From Bacterioplanes sp965233665 (GTDB taxonomy: Bacteria > Pseudomonadota > Gammaproteobacteria > Pseudomonadales > Oceanobacteraceae): 64,000 nucleotides of DNA. Positions 15,431 through 24,890 of this stretch are shown piece after piece (position 1 is the stretch's first letter; the number at the start of each line of letters is the position of its first letter). The position numbers and the translations under genes are program-made. Location of the stretch: positions 48,973-112,972 of the forward strand of contig CBDDTG010000022.1 of assembly GCA_965233665.1 (NCBI GenBank), written 5' to 3'. The notes below the pieces were generated by a model that saw only the letters and a program-made list of their open reading frames with translations, did no database searches and had not been told where the DNA came from.

Positions 15431-17911
15431 ATGAGGTCGTTGTTATGGAGCTGGCTTACACTGCTTAGCCATTACCGCCGCCACCCCAGCCAAACACTGT
15501 TTTTGTTGCTCGGCCTGATTACCGGCGTGGCCTTATGGTCGGCGGTGCACATCATTAATGCCCATGCCCGTGCCAGCTATGCCGAGGCCGACCAGCTGCT
15601 CGATGCTCACGCTATCCATTGGATTCAATCGCCCCAAGGTCGGGTCGATTTAAACGATTATGTCGCCCTGCGCCGCGCTGGATTTCGCCAGATCTACCCA
15701 GTGTTAGAGCTGCGTTTAAGCACACCAGACAACCAGCCGCTTACACTGATTGCCACGGATTTAATGGCCATGGGTGCCAGCCGCACAAGTCCAACGAAAG
15801 CGCAGAGCAATAGCCGCGTCGATATGCGCGCATGGTCACAACTGAGCCAGCCGCCTTACGCCGTATGGGTGCCCGCCAGCCTGGCCAACTCGCTACCGCT
15901 ACAGGCCGGGCAGCGCCTAACCCTGCGCGATGGTCGCCAATTGCCACCGGCCGTGATTGATAGCCAACCACGCCAGGGCCAACGGCTATTTATGGACATA
16001 GGTGCAGCGGCCATCACCTTAGGCGAAACCCATCTCAGCTATTTGGCCGTCGGTGCTATCGATCCCGCCGAACTAAAACGGCTGGATCAATGGCTGAGTC
16101 AATACGCCCCCCAGCTCAAACGTCGCAGCAATCAGCAACCATTAGATTTAACCGAGCTGACCGCCAGCTTGCACATTCACCTCAACGCCATGAGCTTGCT
16201 GGCCTTTGCCGTTGGCCTGTTTATTGTGTTTAACGCCGTGCGCTTCACCCTGCACAGCCGCGCCAGCACATTGACCACGCTGCGCGAGCTAGGAGTAAGC
16301 GCCCGCACACTCACTAGCGCCATTGTGCTGGAGGGTTTTACCCTGAGCTTAATTGGCACCGCACTGGGGCTGGCTGCGGGCTTTGGCCTGAGCCAGTTAT
16401 TACTGCCTGCCGTCGCTGCAACACTGCAGCATCTTTATGGTGCCGTGCTCGATCAGCGCCTGTTACTACAGCCTCTGGTGTTGTTGCAGGCTTGGCTGCT
16501 GACCAGTGTGGGGCTATTGATGGCCTTGGTATGGCCGCTGTGGCAGCGCAGTCGCCAAGATGTGCTGGCGCAGCGCCAAGGCGTAGACTTGTTGCAGCAA
16601 GAGCAGCGCAGTCAACGCCGCTTGGCCATCAGCGCCGTAGTTTTGCTGGCAGTGGCGCTGTGGTCTTACCCCTGGCTTAATTCACTCGCTCATGGCTTTG
16701 CCTTGTTGGCGGCACTGTTATTTGCGGGCGCCTGGCTGTTGCCCTGGCTAGCAAGCCAGTGTCTGCATTGGCTTAGTCAAAACGCCAAGCCTGGACTGGC
16801 GCAATGGTGTTGGGCAGAAGGGCAAGTTCAGCTAGGGCCGCTGCGCCCGGCGCTGATGGCCATGTTGCTGGCGCTCACCGCCAACTTTGGTGTCGATAAT
16901 CTGGTCGGCTCGTTTCGCCAAGCGTTGGATAACTGGCTGCAGCAACGCATTGCTGCCGATGTCTACCTGCAAACCGACCAGCTCGATGCCCACCAACTCA
17001 GCCAACATGCTTGGCTGCTGGATAGCCATCAGCGCAATGGTTTGCGCCTGCGCTGGCAAGACCGCCCGACTCTGATTCGCGGCCTCGACCCCAGCGCACC
17101 CGATGTACAACAGCTGCCCATGGCCAGCCAGAGTTATCCACAAAGCGGCGCGGCCTGGCCTAACGACGCCATTTTGGCCAATGAGCAAGTGCAACACCTA
17201 GCGGGCAAACAGCTAGGCGATGTTATTTATTTGCCGCTTGGCAATGGTGAGCAACAGCGCTTTACCCTTGCCGGTTTTTACTACGACTATGGCAACCCCT
17301 ATTTTCAGTTTTATCTGCCGTATCAGCGCGTGGCACAGCTGTGGCCGAGTGCACAACCTCAAGGGCTGGCACTGTGGCTAAGAGAAGACGCCAATATGAC
17401 CGAGGTAGAACAGGCGTTAGTCGAAGCCGGTGGCCAGCCCGGTGATTGGATCGATCGCCGCGCCATATTGCAGTTGTCGCTGCGGATTTTTGATCGCACC
17501 TTTGCCATGACGGCTGCCATCAATACCCTGACCTTTGCCGTCGCCGGCATCGCCTTATTGGCCGCCTTGCTCGCTATTCATCAGCAGCGTTTACCACACT
17601 ACGCCCACTGGCGCGCGATGGGTGTGAACTGGCGTGAGTGGTTGCAACTCACGGCGGTGCCGTTGGCGCTGTGCTTAATGCTCACCTGGGCGCTGTCCAT
17701 TCCCCTCGGCAGCGCGCTGGCCTGGTTATTGATTCATGACATCAACGTGTTGTCGTTTGGTTGGACCATGCCGCTGCAATGGCAAGGCCGACCTGCGCTG
17801 CTGCTGGCACTGCTGTGCTTGGGTGTAACCGCCATCGCTTTTGCCATCGCCGCCTTGCAAGTGCGCCAGCGTCTACCTTATGCGTTAAAGCAATTGGGGG
17901 CCGACGAATGA
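15431..17911 (+). CDS. FtsX-like ABC transporter permease, fused AttF/AttG type
   Basis: 826 aa inner-membrane protein. One helix near the N-terminus is followed by a large periplasmic loop. A first FtsX module sits around residues 255-370 (FAVGLFIVFNAVRFTLHSR, TLTTLRELGVSARTL). Central helices and a second periplasmic domain follow, with a second FtsX module at 700-820 (IALLAALLAIHQQRLPHYAHWRAMGV). Two FtsX modules in one chain correspond to the AttF and AttG permeases in a single protein. It lies 38 bp after the ATPase gene and overlaps the next gene by four bases (ATGA), so translation is coupled. Confidence 0.92.
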   Translation: MRSLLWSWLTLLSHYRRHPSQTLFLLLGLITGVALWSAVHIINAHARASYAEADQLLDAHAIHWIQSPQGRVDLNDYVALRRAGFRQIYPVLELRLSTPDNQPLTLIATDLMAMGASRTSPTKAQSNSRVDMRAWSQLSQPPYAVWVPASLANSLPLQAGQRLTLRDGRQLPPAVIDSQPRQGQRLFMDIGAAAITLGETHLSYLAVGAIDPAELKRLDQWLSQYAPQLKRRSNQQPLDLTELTASLHIHLNAMSLLAFAVGLFIVFNAVRFTLHSRASTLTTLRELGVSARTLTSAIVLEGFTLSLIGTALGLAAGFGLSQLLLPAVAATLQHLYGAVLDQRLLLQPLVLLQAWLLTSVGLLMALVWPLWQRSRQDVLAQRQGVDLLQQEQRSQRRLAISAVVLLAVALWSYPWLNSLAHGFALLAALLFAGAWLLPWLASQCLHWLSQNAKPGLAQWCWAEGQVQLGPLRPALMAMLLALTANFGVDNLVGSFRQALDNWLQQRIAADVYLQTDQLDAHQLSQHAWLLDSHQRNGLRLRWQDRPTLIRGLDPSAPDVQQLPMASQSYPQSGAAWPNDAILANEQVQHLAGKQLGDVIYLPLGNGEQQRFTLAGFYYDYGNPYFQFYLPYQRVAQLWPSAQPQGLALWLREDANMTEVEQALVEAGGQPGDWIDRRAILQLSLRIFDRTFAMTAAINTLTFAVAGIALLAALLAIHQQRLPHYAHWRAMGVNWREWLQLTAVPLALCLMLTWALSIPLGSALAWLLIHDINVLSFGWTMPLQWQGRPALLLALLCLGVTAIAFAIAALQVRQRLPYALKQLGADE

Positions 17912-19047
17912 AGCAGTGGTTTTGCTCAGTACCAGTGCTGGCGTTATTGCTGTGGGCTGGGCCTGGCTATGGCCAGCAGGCAAATGACGTTTATCAGGTA
18001 TTGCGCGATGGCGACGGTGCCACCCAGTTTGCGCCGGTAGTACCGGGCTATAAATTAGATTTCCCGCAGGATCACGGCCCCCACCCGGATTTTCGCATTG
18101 AGTGGTGGTACTTAACCGCCAACCTCGAGGGTGCCAACGGCCAGCACTATGGTGTGCACTTTACTCTTTTTCGCCAGGCGCTGTTTGTTCAGGAACAGGC
18201 AGGTCAGACCTCAGCGCCGCACGCGCCAACCCCAAATTCCCCTTGGGCCAGCGGTCAAAGCTGGATGGCACACGCCGCCATTAGCCAAGGCGATAAACAC
18301 CTGTATGAAGAGCGCTTTGCCCGCGGCGGCATTGGCCAAGCCGGTGTGCAAGCAGAACCTGTGTTTGACGCCTGGCTGGACGACTGGCAATGGCAGGGGG
18401 ACGGCCCATCACCGCTACCGGGCAGGTTAACCGTCAGTATTCAGGGCCAGCCGCTAACACTGCAACTGAGCAGCCATAAGCCTTGGGTGTTGCACGGCGA
18501 GCAAGGCTTTAGCCAAAAATCCGAGCAAGGTCAGGCCAGTTATTATTACAGCCAGCCCAGCATCAATATTGTTGGCCAGTGGCAGCCCGATACGGGTGAT
18601 AGCGTGACATTAACCGGCCAGGGCTGGCTCGATCGTGAATGGAGCTCACAGCCGTTGGCGCAAAATCAAAGCGGTTGGGATTGGTTTTCACTGCAACTAT
18701 CTGACGGCCACAAACTGATGGCCTTTCGTCTGCGCCACAGCAACACGGAGCAACATTATTACTCCGGCAGCTGGATCACACCTGAGCATCAGGTCACGCC
18801 ATTAAATAGCGATGATATTCAGCTAACGCCCACTGGCTTTGACGTTATAGCGACCGCCCAAGGCGAAAAGCGCATTCCGACCGGCTGGCAATTGTCATTA
18901 CCGACGTTAAAGCGCCAGTGGCAAATTAAAGCCCGCTCCGCCAATGCCTGGCTGGATACTTTATTCCCCTACTGGGAAGGGCCGGTACAGGTGTTCGACA
19001 AAGAACAGGCTGTGGGCGTCGGCTATTTGGAAATGACCGGCTACTGA
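17908..19047 (+). CDS. AttH/CrtC-type lipocalin-like protein
   Basis: 379 aa with a signal peptide (hydrophobic to about residue 20, ending GYGQQ). It belongs to the carotenoid 1,2-hydratase (CrtC)/AttH family, a two-lipocalin fold: PHPDFRIEWWYLTANLEG, HYGVHFTLFRQ, SWMAHAAIS, and WLDREWSSQPL with a downstream WDWFSLQL. The ATG overlaps the permease stop, which fixes the start; a longer in-frame reading from 17761 lies inside the permease gene. There are no carotenoid genes nearby, so hydratase activity is unlikely. More likely it is a periplasmic lipid or ligand carrier serving the ABC transporter. Confidence 0.92.
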   Translation: MKQWFCSVPVLALLLWAGPGYGQQANDVYQVLRDGDGATQFAPVVPGYKLDFPQDHGPHPDFRIEWWYLTANLEGANGQHYGVHFTLFRQALFVQEQAGQTSAPHAPTPNSPWASGQSWMAHAAISQGDKHLYEERFARGGIGQAGVQAEPVFDAWLDDWQWQGDGPSPLPGRLTVSIQGQPLTLQLSSHKPWVLHGEQGFSQKSEQGQASYYYSQPSINIVGQWQPDTGDSVTLTGQGWLDREWSSQPLAQNQSGWDWFSLQLSDGHKLMAFRLRHSNTEQHYYSGSWITPEHQVTPLNSDDIQLTPTGFDVIATAQGEKRIPTGWQLSLPTLKRQWQIKARSANAWLDTLFPYWEGPVQVFDKEQAVGVGYLEMTGY

Positions 19048-19202
19048 CAAACCCTCACACAGCCTGAACCAGCGCCACAATTGCGTGTGTTAACATTTAT
19101 GGCTGATATTCCTTGGCATCGAGCGTTTGCACATTGCTGGCCAGCGCAGCAACTCATATAAAACGCCTCTGTCATCAAATCGTCATAAGGAGCGTGAGAG
19201 CT

Positions 19203-19712
19203 ATGTTGTTATCTGACTCCCGGGTTCCAGTGCAGCTACAACCCCAGTTACGCACCACGGTGCGCGCCTTGATTCAACAGCGTGACCAATTATTAATGGT
19301 GCAAAAATACAGCCCCGAAAAGGGCGTGTACTTTGGCCTACCCGGTGGCCAACAAGAAGCCGATGAATCACTGGAAGAAGCTGTAGCGCGGGAATGCTCG
19401 GAAGAACTCGCCGCCCAAGTTGCAGTGGGCGACATGCTGTGGGTGGCGGATTATTACCGCAAACGCAGTGGCCATAAAGATGTGTACCGTCATATTGTCG
19501 ATCACGTGTTTCACTGCCAACTGATCGGTGATTACCACCCCCATAATGGCCCGGAGCCGGATCGCCAGCAGCAATCTGTGGTGTGGCTACCAATTGATGC
19601 ACTGGGCGATGTTTATTTGGCCGAGCCCTATTTATTAGAGCGCTTGGCCTGCCTGCCAAATAAAAAATCGGTGTCTTACGTGGGCGCTTTTCACGACGAC
19701 CCGGATAGCTGA
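19203..19712 (+). CDS. Nudix hydrolase
   Basis: 169 aa single-domain Nudix protein with an intact box: GGQQEADESLEEAVA then RECSEELAAQV, differing from the consensus only in Ala replacing Gly near the end. Start ATG at 19203 behind AAGGAGCG; a longer reading from 19113 has no support. Substrate unknown. The next gene also carries a Nudix-like domain, so the two may be functionally linked. Confidence 0.9.
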   Translation: MLLSDSRVPVQLQPQLRTTVRALIQQRDQLLMVQKYSPEKGVYFGLPGGQQEADESLEEAVARECSEELAAQVAVGDMLWVADYYRKRSGHKDVYRHIVDHVFHCQLIGDYHPHNGPEPDRQQQSVVWLPIDALGDVYLAEPYLLERLACLPNKKSVSYVGAFHDDPDS

Positions 19713-19784
19713 CCTGTCATCGACGGAGTGCTAACCTGTGCTGGCTTGCGTGCCATCGGCCGTGGCCAATGACAGGGAGACAGC

Positions 19785-20774
19785 ATGAGTCACGAGTTTT
19801 TATTGCTACGCCATGGCAAATCCGCCTGGCCGGAGCACTGCCCAGATATCAGCCGGCCGTTAAAAAAACGTGGCCGCCGCGACGCCGAGCGCATTGGCGC
19901 CTGGCTGTGGCAGCACGAGTGCATTCCCACCAGCATCATTGCCTCCCGTGCCGCCCGCGCGCAGCAAACCGCCCACTGGTGCGCCAAGGCCATGGGCATT
20001 AGCCCAGAGCGCATTACCCTGGATCAACGCTTGTATATGGCCACTCCAGCCACCCTGCTAGAGGTGCTGGCTGAACGCCTGGCAGACACCCCAACTGCCG
20101 TACCGCAGCGGCCGTTATTGGTGGGCCACAATCCTGGGCTGGAGCAGCTGATCGAACAGCTGTGCGATACAGCACCGCCCTATCCTGCAGACAATAAGTT
20201 GATGCCCACCGCCAGTTTGGCTTGGTTTAAATTACTGCCACACCAGCAATTGCCGGAATTACAGCAAACGCCACTCAAGCAGCTGGTGCGCGCGCGTGAA
20301 TTACCGCGCGCCTTTCCCTTTCGCAGCAGCCAAGGGCTAGAGTGGCGACCCAAACCCGCCTATTGGTATTCACAAGTCGCCGTGGTTCCTTTGCGCCGTC
20401 AACCATTGGGCAGCGAAGTGCTGTTAATTCGCAGCCGAGGCGATAAAAAATGGACCCTATGCCAAGGGCCAGCGGGCCAGTTTGCTGACGACAGCGCCGC
20501 CACCCTGGCACGGCAACAAGCCGGGGTTGAAAGCAGCCGTCCGCCGACCCCAGTCAGCGATATTGATATCCATAAATGGGGCGCCAATTGCCATATTCAG
20601 GTTTTTAGCTTGGAAGTCAGCATCGAGCACGAGCCATGGCCGCAACAACAAGAGCAGCAACGCCAACGGCGCTGGGTGCCCTTACACCAAGCGGCGGACT
20701 GGGTCGATGATGACTACTGGATTCCGCTATTGCAGTATCTACAGCACCAAGAGCAACAGCGTCGCCGCCGCTGA
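19785..20774 (+). CDS. SixA-type histidine phosphatase fused to a degenerate Nudix domain
   Basis: 329 aa with two parts. Residues 1-150 are a SixA-like histidine phosphatase: LLRHGKSAW holds the catalytic RH (residues 9-10), and LVGHNPGLEQL supplies the second histidine at about 115. Residues about 195-325 look like a Nudix fold (YSQVAVVPLRR, then VLLIRSRGDKKWTLCQGPAG, then ARQQAGVES) but the Nudix box glutamates are missing. Mycobacterial MutT1 combines the same two folds in the opposite order with an active Nudix domain. Here the Nudix part may bind a nucleotide rather than cleave it. The preceding gene encodes an intact Nudix enzyme. Confidence 0.82.
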   Translation: MSHEFLLLRHGKSAWPEHCPDISRPLKKRGRRDAERIGAWLWQHECIPTSIIASRAARAQQTAHWCAKAMGISPERITLDQRLYMATPATLLEVLAERLADTPTAVPQRPLLVGHNPGLEQLIEQLCDTAPPYPADNKLMPTASLAWFKLLPHQQLPELQQTPLKQLVRARELPRAFPFRSSQGLEWRPKPAYWYSQVAVVPLRRQPLGSEVLLIRSRGDKKWTLCQGPAGQFADDSAATLARQQAGVESSRPPTPVSDIDIHKWGANCHIQVFSLEVSIEHEPWPQQQEQQRQRRWVPLHQAADWVDDDYWIPLLQYLQHQEQQRRRR

Positions 20775-20860
20775 CCATTCGCGGCTCACATTTATCGTGT
20801 TAGCGCGGCCAGTAAAGCGCTACAGTGGCAACACCGTGATAACGATAAGAGAGAAAAACT

Positions 20861-21442
20861 ATGATGTTATTGGTCGCCGGCCTGATCATTTTTTTAGGCG
20901 TGCATTCGATTAATTTATTGGCGCCGCACTGGCGTGAGCAAAAAATCCAACAATATGGGCCACTGGCCTGGAAAGGCGTTTATGCGCTGGCCTCGATTAT
21001 CGGCTTTGTTTTATTGGTAAAAGGCTATGCCATGGCACGGATGGAGCCCACCTGGCTGTGGTTAGCGCCCACCTGGACACGCCACCTCGCCGCACTGATT
21101 ACCCTGCCCGCCTTTATTTTGTTGCTGGCCACCTATGTGCCTGGCACACATATCAAAGCCCGCATTGGCCATCCTATGTTGCTGGCAACCAAGGCTTGGG
21201 CACTGGCGCATTTATTGGCCAATGGCGGCCTGCACGATGTGCTGCTATTTGGCGGATTCTTAGCCTGGGCCGTGTTTGGTTTTATTGTATTGCGCAAGCG
21301 TGACCGCGCAGCTGGTAAACAATACCCGGCTGTGGGTATTGCTCGCGACGCCATCGCCGTGGTGCTTGGTTTAGTTGCCTGGGCGGCCTTTGCCATGGTG
21401 GGGCATGTTTGGTTAATTGGCGTAGCGCCGTTTGGGGGGTAG
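20861..21442 (+). CDS. NnrU family membrane protein
   Basis: 193 aa with five or six hydrophobic helices and the NnrU landmarks FLGVHSINLL near the N-terminus, WKGVYALASIIGFVLLVKGY, GTHIKARIGHPMLLATKAWALAHLLANG, and a C-terminal VGHVWLIGV. NnrU proteins were named from denitrification loci but are widespread without them, and there are no nitrogen-oxide genes here. Ribosome-binding site GAGAGAAA precedes two consecutive ATG codons. Probably monocistronic or the last gene of the Nudix/SixA group. Confidence 0.92.
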   Translation: MMLLVAGLIIFLGVHSINLLAPHWREQKIQQYGPLAWKGVYALASIIGFVLLVKGYAMARMEPTWLWLAPTWTRHLAALITLPAFILLLATYVPGTHIKARIGHPMLLATKAWALAHLLANGGLHDVLLFGGFLAWAVFGFIVLRKRDRAAGKQYPAVGIARDAIAVVLGLVAWAAFAMVGHVWLIGVAPFGG

Positions 21443-21740
21443 GAGTTATTGGCCGCCTTTTATTAGAACAGCGTTGATGACATTCAAGCCCTATGTCCTC
21501 TCGCATCGAGGGCGTAAGGCTTTGCAGACAGCTAAGGAGTGGTAAACCTAGAGGTATGCTGCTGGAGATGAATCCCTTGGTTTCACTCACTACATGTCAC
21601 CGCCAATGCACCAGTAATGCCAGCTAAAAACGCGCAATCTTTCACATCTAATAGGCGATTTAGAAGCGTCAAGTATTGCTTCCATGTATCATGCGCGCGC
21701 AATTGCGTATGACTTTCATAAATCCAAACAGAGGCATTAA

Positions 21741-22205
21741 ATGATCAGAAAGCCCAAAAAGCTGAATCCCCTTGTTGCTCTTACCCTAGCCTTCGCACTG
21801 TCAGCTTGCAGCCTGCCAAAGCGTGACTTCATTCCTAAAGAAGAAACGATCGTAGGGATCGACTTCACTAAATATTCAGAAAATGGCTTCTTATTCACGC
21901 CAGGTGAATATGGTGAAGACTACTCAACCATAGGGCTACTGACCTTCAGCATTTACCCAGAAGCACGAAAAGTTGTGCGAGAAGTAAAGGATAGAGAGTA
22001 CCAGGCCAATAAAGTTACATGGGAAGTGGATAAAATTGATCCATCCAAGGTGATAGAGCTTGCATACCAAGAGGCCAACAATAGAGGTGCAGATGCAATT
22101 ACCCACTTTAAAATCAGTTTCAACACCAAGTCTTATGCAGATGAGACAAGAATCGTCGAAATCACTGGTGTTCAAGTAAGCGGCCTACTCATTAAGAGAC
22201 ACTAG
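21741..22205 (+). CDS. Putative lipoprotein of unknown function
   Basis: 154 aa with a lipoprotein signal peptide: positively charged start (MIRKPKKLNP), hydrophobic core and lipobox LSAC with the lipidated cysteine at residue 23. The mature part contains an ANNRGADAITHFKISFN segment that resembles the GADAI motif of small surface or periplasmic YbjQ/YdgH-like folds, but I cannot place it. It opens the accessory segment that ends near 27.4 kb. Confidence 0.72.
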   Translation: MIRKPKKLNPLVALTLAFALSACSLPKRDFIPKEETIVGIDFTKYSENGFLFTPGEYGEDYSTIGLLTFSIYPEARKVVREVKDREYQANKVTWEVDKIDPSKVIELAYQEANNRGADAITHFKISFNTKSYADETRIVEITGVQVSGLLIKRH

Positions 22206-22263
22206 CATTTTCTGGATCGCTGGTGGCTATACAGGGATATTATTATCAACGTAACGCGAGCAC

Positions 22264-22479
22264 CTATGCACTCCTTGAGGGATCTTATCCCTCACGCCGG
22301 GCGGGCGAGCTCCCTGCTTTGCGCTGCACAGGCCGTGAATCCTGAGCTGCCAATGCTGTGGTCGCCGCAACGCCAACAGCCTGCATCCCGGCAGGATGTT
22401 GGCTGGTGCTGCCATCCGGGCAGCCCCTGCGGGCACAGCTATTACCAACTCAGGCGGCCTGCTAAGGCGCGGAAAACCT
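22264..22479 (+). repeat. Structured 216-bp repeat, copy A
   Basis: First full copy of a repeat found also at 24268-24470 (same orientation) and 27184-27399 (inverted). It starts near a hairpin with arms GAGGGAT/ATCCCTC around CTT and ends in GCGGAAAACCT. In the middle is a GC-rich imperfect palindrome centred on CATCCCGGCAGGATG. Reading frames differ between copies because of indels, so it is not protein-coding. The surrounding 22206-22618 gap holds nothing else recognisable. Confidence 0.85.
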
Positions 22480-22618
22480 GGACGCTAGAGCGAGAAATCA
22501 AACAAAAATCCTTTTTTTTGGGTAGCAGTTTCGTGGCTATTCGTTAAAGAACTCGAACCTGACCTCCTAATACGAGATGATTTTTAATAAACTAAGTAGA
22601 TAGCGAGAGGAGCTAAAA

Positions 22619-22942
22619 ATGAGCACTTGGACACCCATATCAGAAAGTCACCTACTGGGACTCATCGAAGTGTCAGAATATGAAATGGACGATTACTCGA
22701 AATTCTTGTGGGAACAAATTAAACTCCCAAAGCAAGAAAAATGGAAGCAATCTCCAATGGGCGATGAAGGTGGCGGTTTTTGGGTTGTTGCCACATACGG
22801 TAAAACCTGTATTTACTACAATGATATCGAAGATGGCTTCAACCAAAGCTCATTTTCTCAATGGGGTACGATTGATAAGTATCGCTGCAGCCAGATAGAG
22901 TTACATCATCTTGTCCACTCTCTGCTCCCCATAATGAAATAG
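22619..22942 (+). CDS. Hypothetical protein
   Basis: 107 aa, acidic and aromatic-rich (GGGFWVVATYGKTCIYYND), with no signal peptide or membrane helix. A ribosome-binding site GAGAGGAGC lies just upstream of the ATG. I do not recognise the family. It lies between repeat copy A and a convergent APH-like gene, in the AT-richer accessory segment. Confidence 0.65.
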   Translation: MSTWTPISESHLLGLIEVSEYEMDDYSKFLWEQIKLPKQEKWKQSPMGDEGGGFWVVATYGKTCIYYNDIEDGFNQSSFSQWGTIDKYRCSQIELHHLVHSLLPIMK

Positions 22943-23195
22943 TTATTTTATTAGCCCCAATTAAGCTTTTAGAGCGAGTAGACATTTAATCTTACACTGA
23001 GGACCCTGATAGCGCGAAGAATCAATGCTTTCCCACTATAAAGATCTGAATCAATCTCACTGACTTTCTTAATAGTCAGATTTTGATTTCAACAATCTGA
23101 TTCTCACCGAAGATTTATTTTACACTTTTCAGCTGGGATAAGCTGCCACTTATTCCGTATTTTACAACCATTATCGATCCGACTTACGTGTACTC

Positions 23196-23978
23196 CTACA
23201 CTAAGGAGCCCATTTCATACAACCAGTTTGGCAGCGTACTATTGAACCAATCTAGGTACTTGTTCTTTTGGCAGTTATTTCTGTCAACCAAAATATTGAC
23301 TACCTCAATCGCAATCCATGCTTTCGCAACAATTAAGTTTTTCAAAGGCTCAGAAGGCAAGTTGCTTGAGCCCACTTTGGCATATTGCTCAATGATCGAC
23401 TCAAATTCATCTATTGAACCCATACCTGCAACCAAAGGAGCTAAGTCTATTGTTGGGCATCCTAAACCAAACCTTTCCCAGTCAAACAACACTAGCTCAC
23501 CGCTATGTCTACGCCCCCAGTTGCCGCTGTTGGTATCCCCGGAGATGTATGACTTTGCACTGAAAATTGAGTGCTCTGTACTTTGAATATGCTCAAGCGC
23601 ATCGACTGAAAAATCAGGCAGCTCTAGATGTGCCAAAGCTTGCGAGGTCGCCTCTTTAGACCATCGGTGCAGAGAAATCGGAAAAGATCCGCCAATCGAA
23701 GCACTATGCAGGTTTGCTAACTGTTGCATAGCTTCTAAAGATTTAGGTAACTCTGAAACCGATACCGTCTGAGGAATGTATTCCATAACCAGGGAAGATT
23801 CAGAAAGGCTAAGCACCTGAGGACTTTGGACACCAAGCTTGACTATTTGTGGCGCCACCATCTCATAAAACCCTCTCTCAACAGCTGAAATCTCACTTTT
23901 TTCAATACAACGATGGCCATCAAATTCAACAAGCCTTACCGTCGAGTTGCCCATTTGCGCCAAGTCAGAATCACTCAA
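23196..23978 (-). CDS. APH/choline-kinase-like phosphotransferase
   Basis: 260 aa with the small-molecule kinase (APH) fold. Hinge SSLVMEYIPQ, catalytic loop SGDTNSGNWG around residue 145 and metal-binding LVLFDWERFGLGCPTIDLA around 165. The catalytic Asp and Asn of the HxDxxxxN motif are present but the leading His is Ser, so the loop departs from the usual HGD. Members phosphorylate aminoglycosides, choline, homoserine or sugars; no substrate can be inferred here. Possible starts are the ATG at 23978 or eight residues further in. It is convergent with the preceding gene. Confidence 0.8.
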   Translation of the reverse strand: MSDSDLAQMGNSTVRLVEFDGHRCIEKSEISAVERGFYEMVAPQIVKLGVQSPQVLSLSESSLVMEYIPQTVSVSELPKSLEAMQQLANLHSASIGGSFPISLHRWSKEATSQALAHLELPDFSVDALEHIQSTEHSIFSAKSYISGDTNSGNWGRRHSGELVLFDWERFGLGCPTIDLAPLVAGMGSIDEFESIIEQYAKVGSSNLPSEPLKNLIVAKAWIAIEVVNILVDRNNCQKNKYLDWFNSTLPNWLYEMGSLV

Positions 23979-24081
23979 AACTATTCCCTAAGCTGAACGG
24001 TATTAAAAAATATCATAGCCTCGCACTCTAATGACAGCCCTCTTAGGGAGGCACGTTTGTTATCGCGCATATAGCTTTCAA

Positions 24082-24126
24082 ACCCTATTCTTTCCTTGAG
24101 GTTATCCCTCACGCCGGGCGGGCGAG
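24082..24126 (+). repeat. Partial copy (about 45 bp) of the structured repeat
   Basis: Carries only the first part of the repeat: CCTTGAGG, TTATCCCTCACGCCGGGCG and GGCGAGC, with the ATCTT of the hairpin loop shortened. It then diverges into unrelated sequence that leads, 140 bp on, into full copy B. It looks like the scar of a recombination or deletion between repeats. Confidence 0.7.
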
Positions 24127-24267
24127 CGACTGAAAGCGTTCATCGAGGCAGTTTCTGGCAGGCAAAAAGCGAGCGTCAGCCCCGCTCGACAAGCGCAACT
24201 TACAAGTAGCAAGTGAGCATTTGAGTCGGAGTCGGACTCGCGCACGAGGTGTTTTTAACGCCAAGCC

Positions 24268-24470
24268 CTATACCCTCCTTGAGGGATCTTATCCCTCACG
24301 CCGGGCGGGCGAACTCCCTGCTTTGCGCTGCACAGGCCGTTCCTCCTTCGTTGCGCCGCAACGCCAACAGCCTGCATCCCGGCAGGATGTTGGCTGGTGC
24401 TGCCATCCGGGCAGCCCCTGCGGGCACAGCCATTGTCAACTCTGGCGGCCTGCTAAGGCGCGGAAAACCT
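24268..24470 (+). repeat. Structured repeat, copy B
   Basis: 203 bp, in the same orientation as copy A and almost identical to it except for a short variable block after CACAGGCCGT, where 13 bases are absent relative to A and C. That the variable block lies at one internal position in all three copies suggests a modular repeat rather than random decay. The rest of the 23979-24522 gap has no gene. Confidence 0.85.
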
Positions 24471-24890
24471 CGGCGCAAGAGCGTCTTCAAGGCTTAGAGT
24501 GGATATCCCGCTAGTGCCATTATTAGATTACTTTTCCAAGCTGATGAGTAAAGCCACCATCATCTGTCCTGAGCGCCAAATTAAATACTACTTGACTGAT
24601 GATTGATTGCGGCATTTTGTAATTTCGGCTAAACGCTTTAACATCCCAGCCGTTTGAAATTGCCCGCTCATATTGTTTCTGGATATTTCCGACGATCGTA
24701 TTTGCAGCGTGTGTCCGTGAAACACCAGCCCTCAAGTAAAATGCCGCTGCATCCTTTCCGGCACGCCACACGAAGTTGTAAACCTGAGCGACTGAAAACT
24801 CCTCAAGAGCACTATTCAGTACTAGCCTGCTCTTCTCCCCGGCCTTAAAGCTTAATTGGTGATCTGGTTTTACCCCGAAATGACGGACAA

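Noticed and set aside
19201..20666. Long antisense frames opposite the Nudix and SixA genes
   Set aside because: They shadow GC-rich coding sequence and have no independent support.
22266..22547. Proteins encoded in the structured repeats
   Set aside because: Frames are not conserved between copies A, B and C because of indels, and composition looks non-coding.
24041..24270. Integron attC site near the repeats
   Set aside because: I could not find paired R'/R'' core sites or an integrase gene; the cassette-like view rests on the repeats alone.
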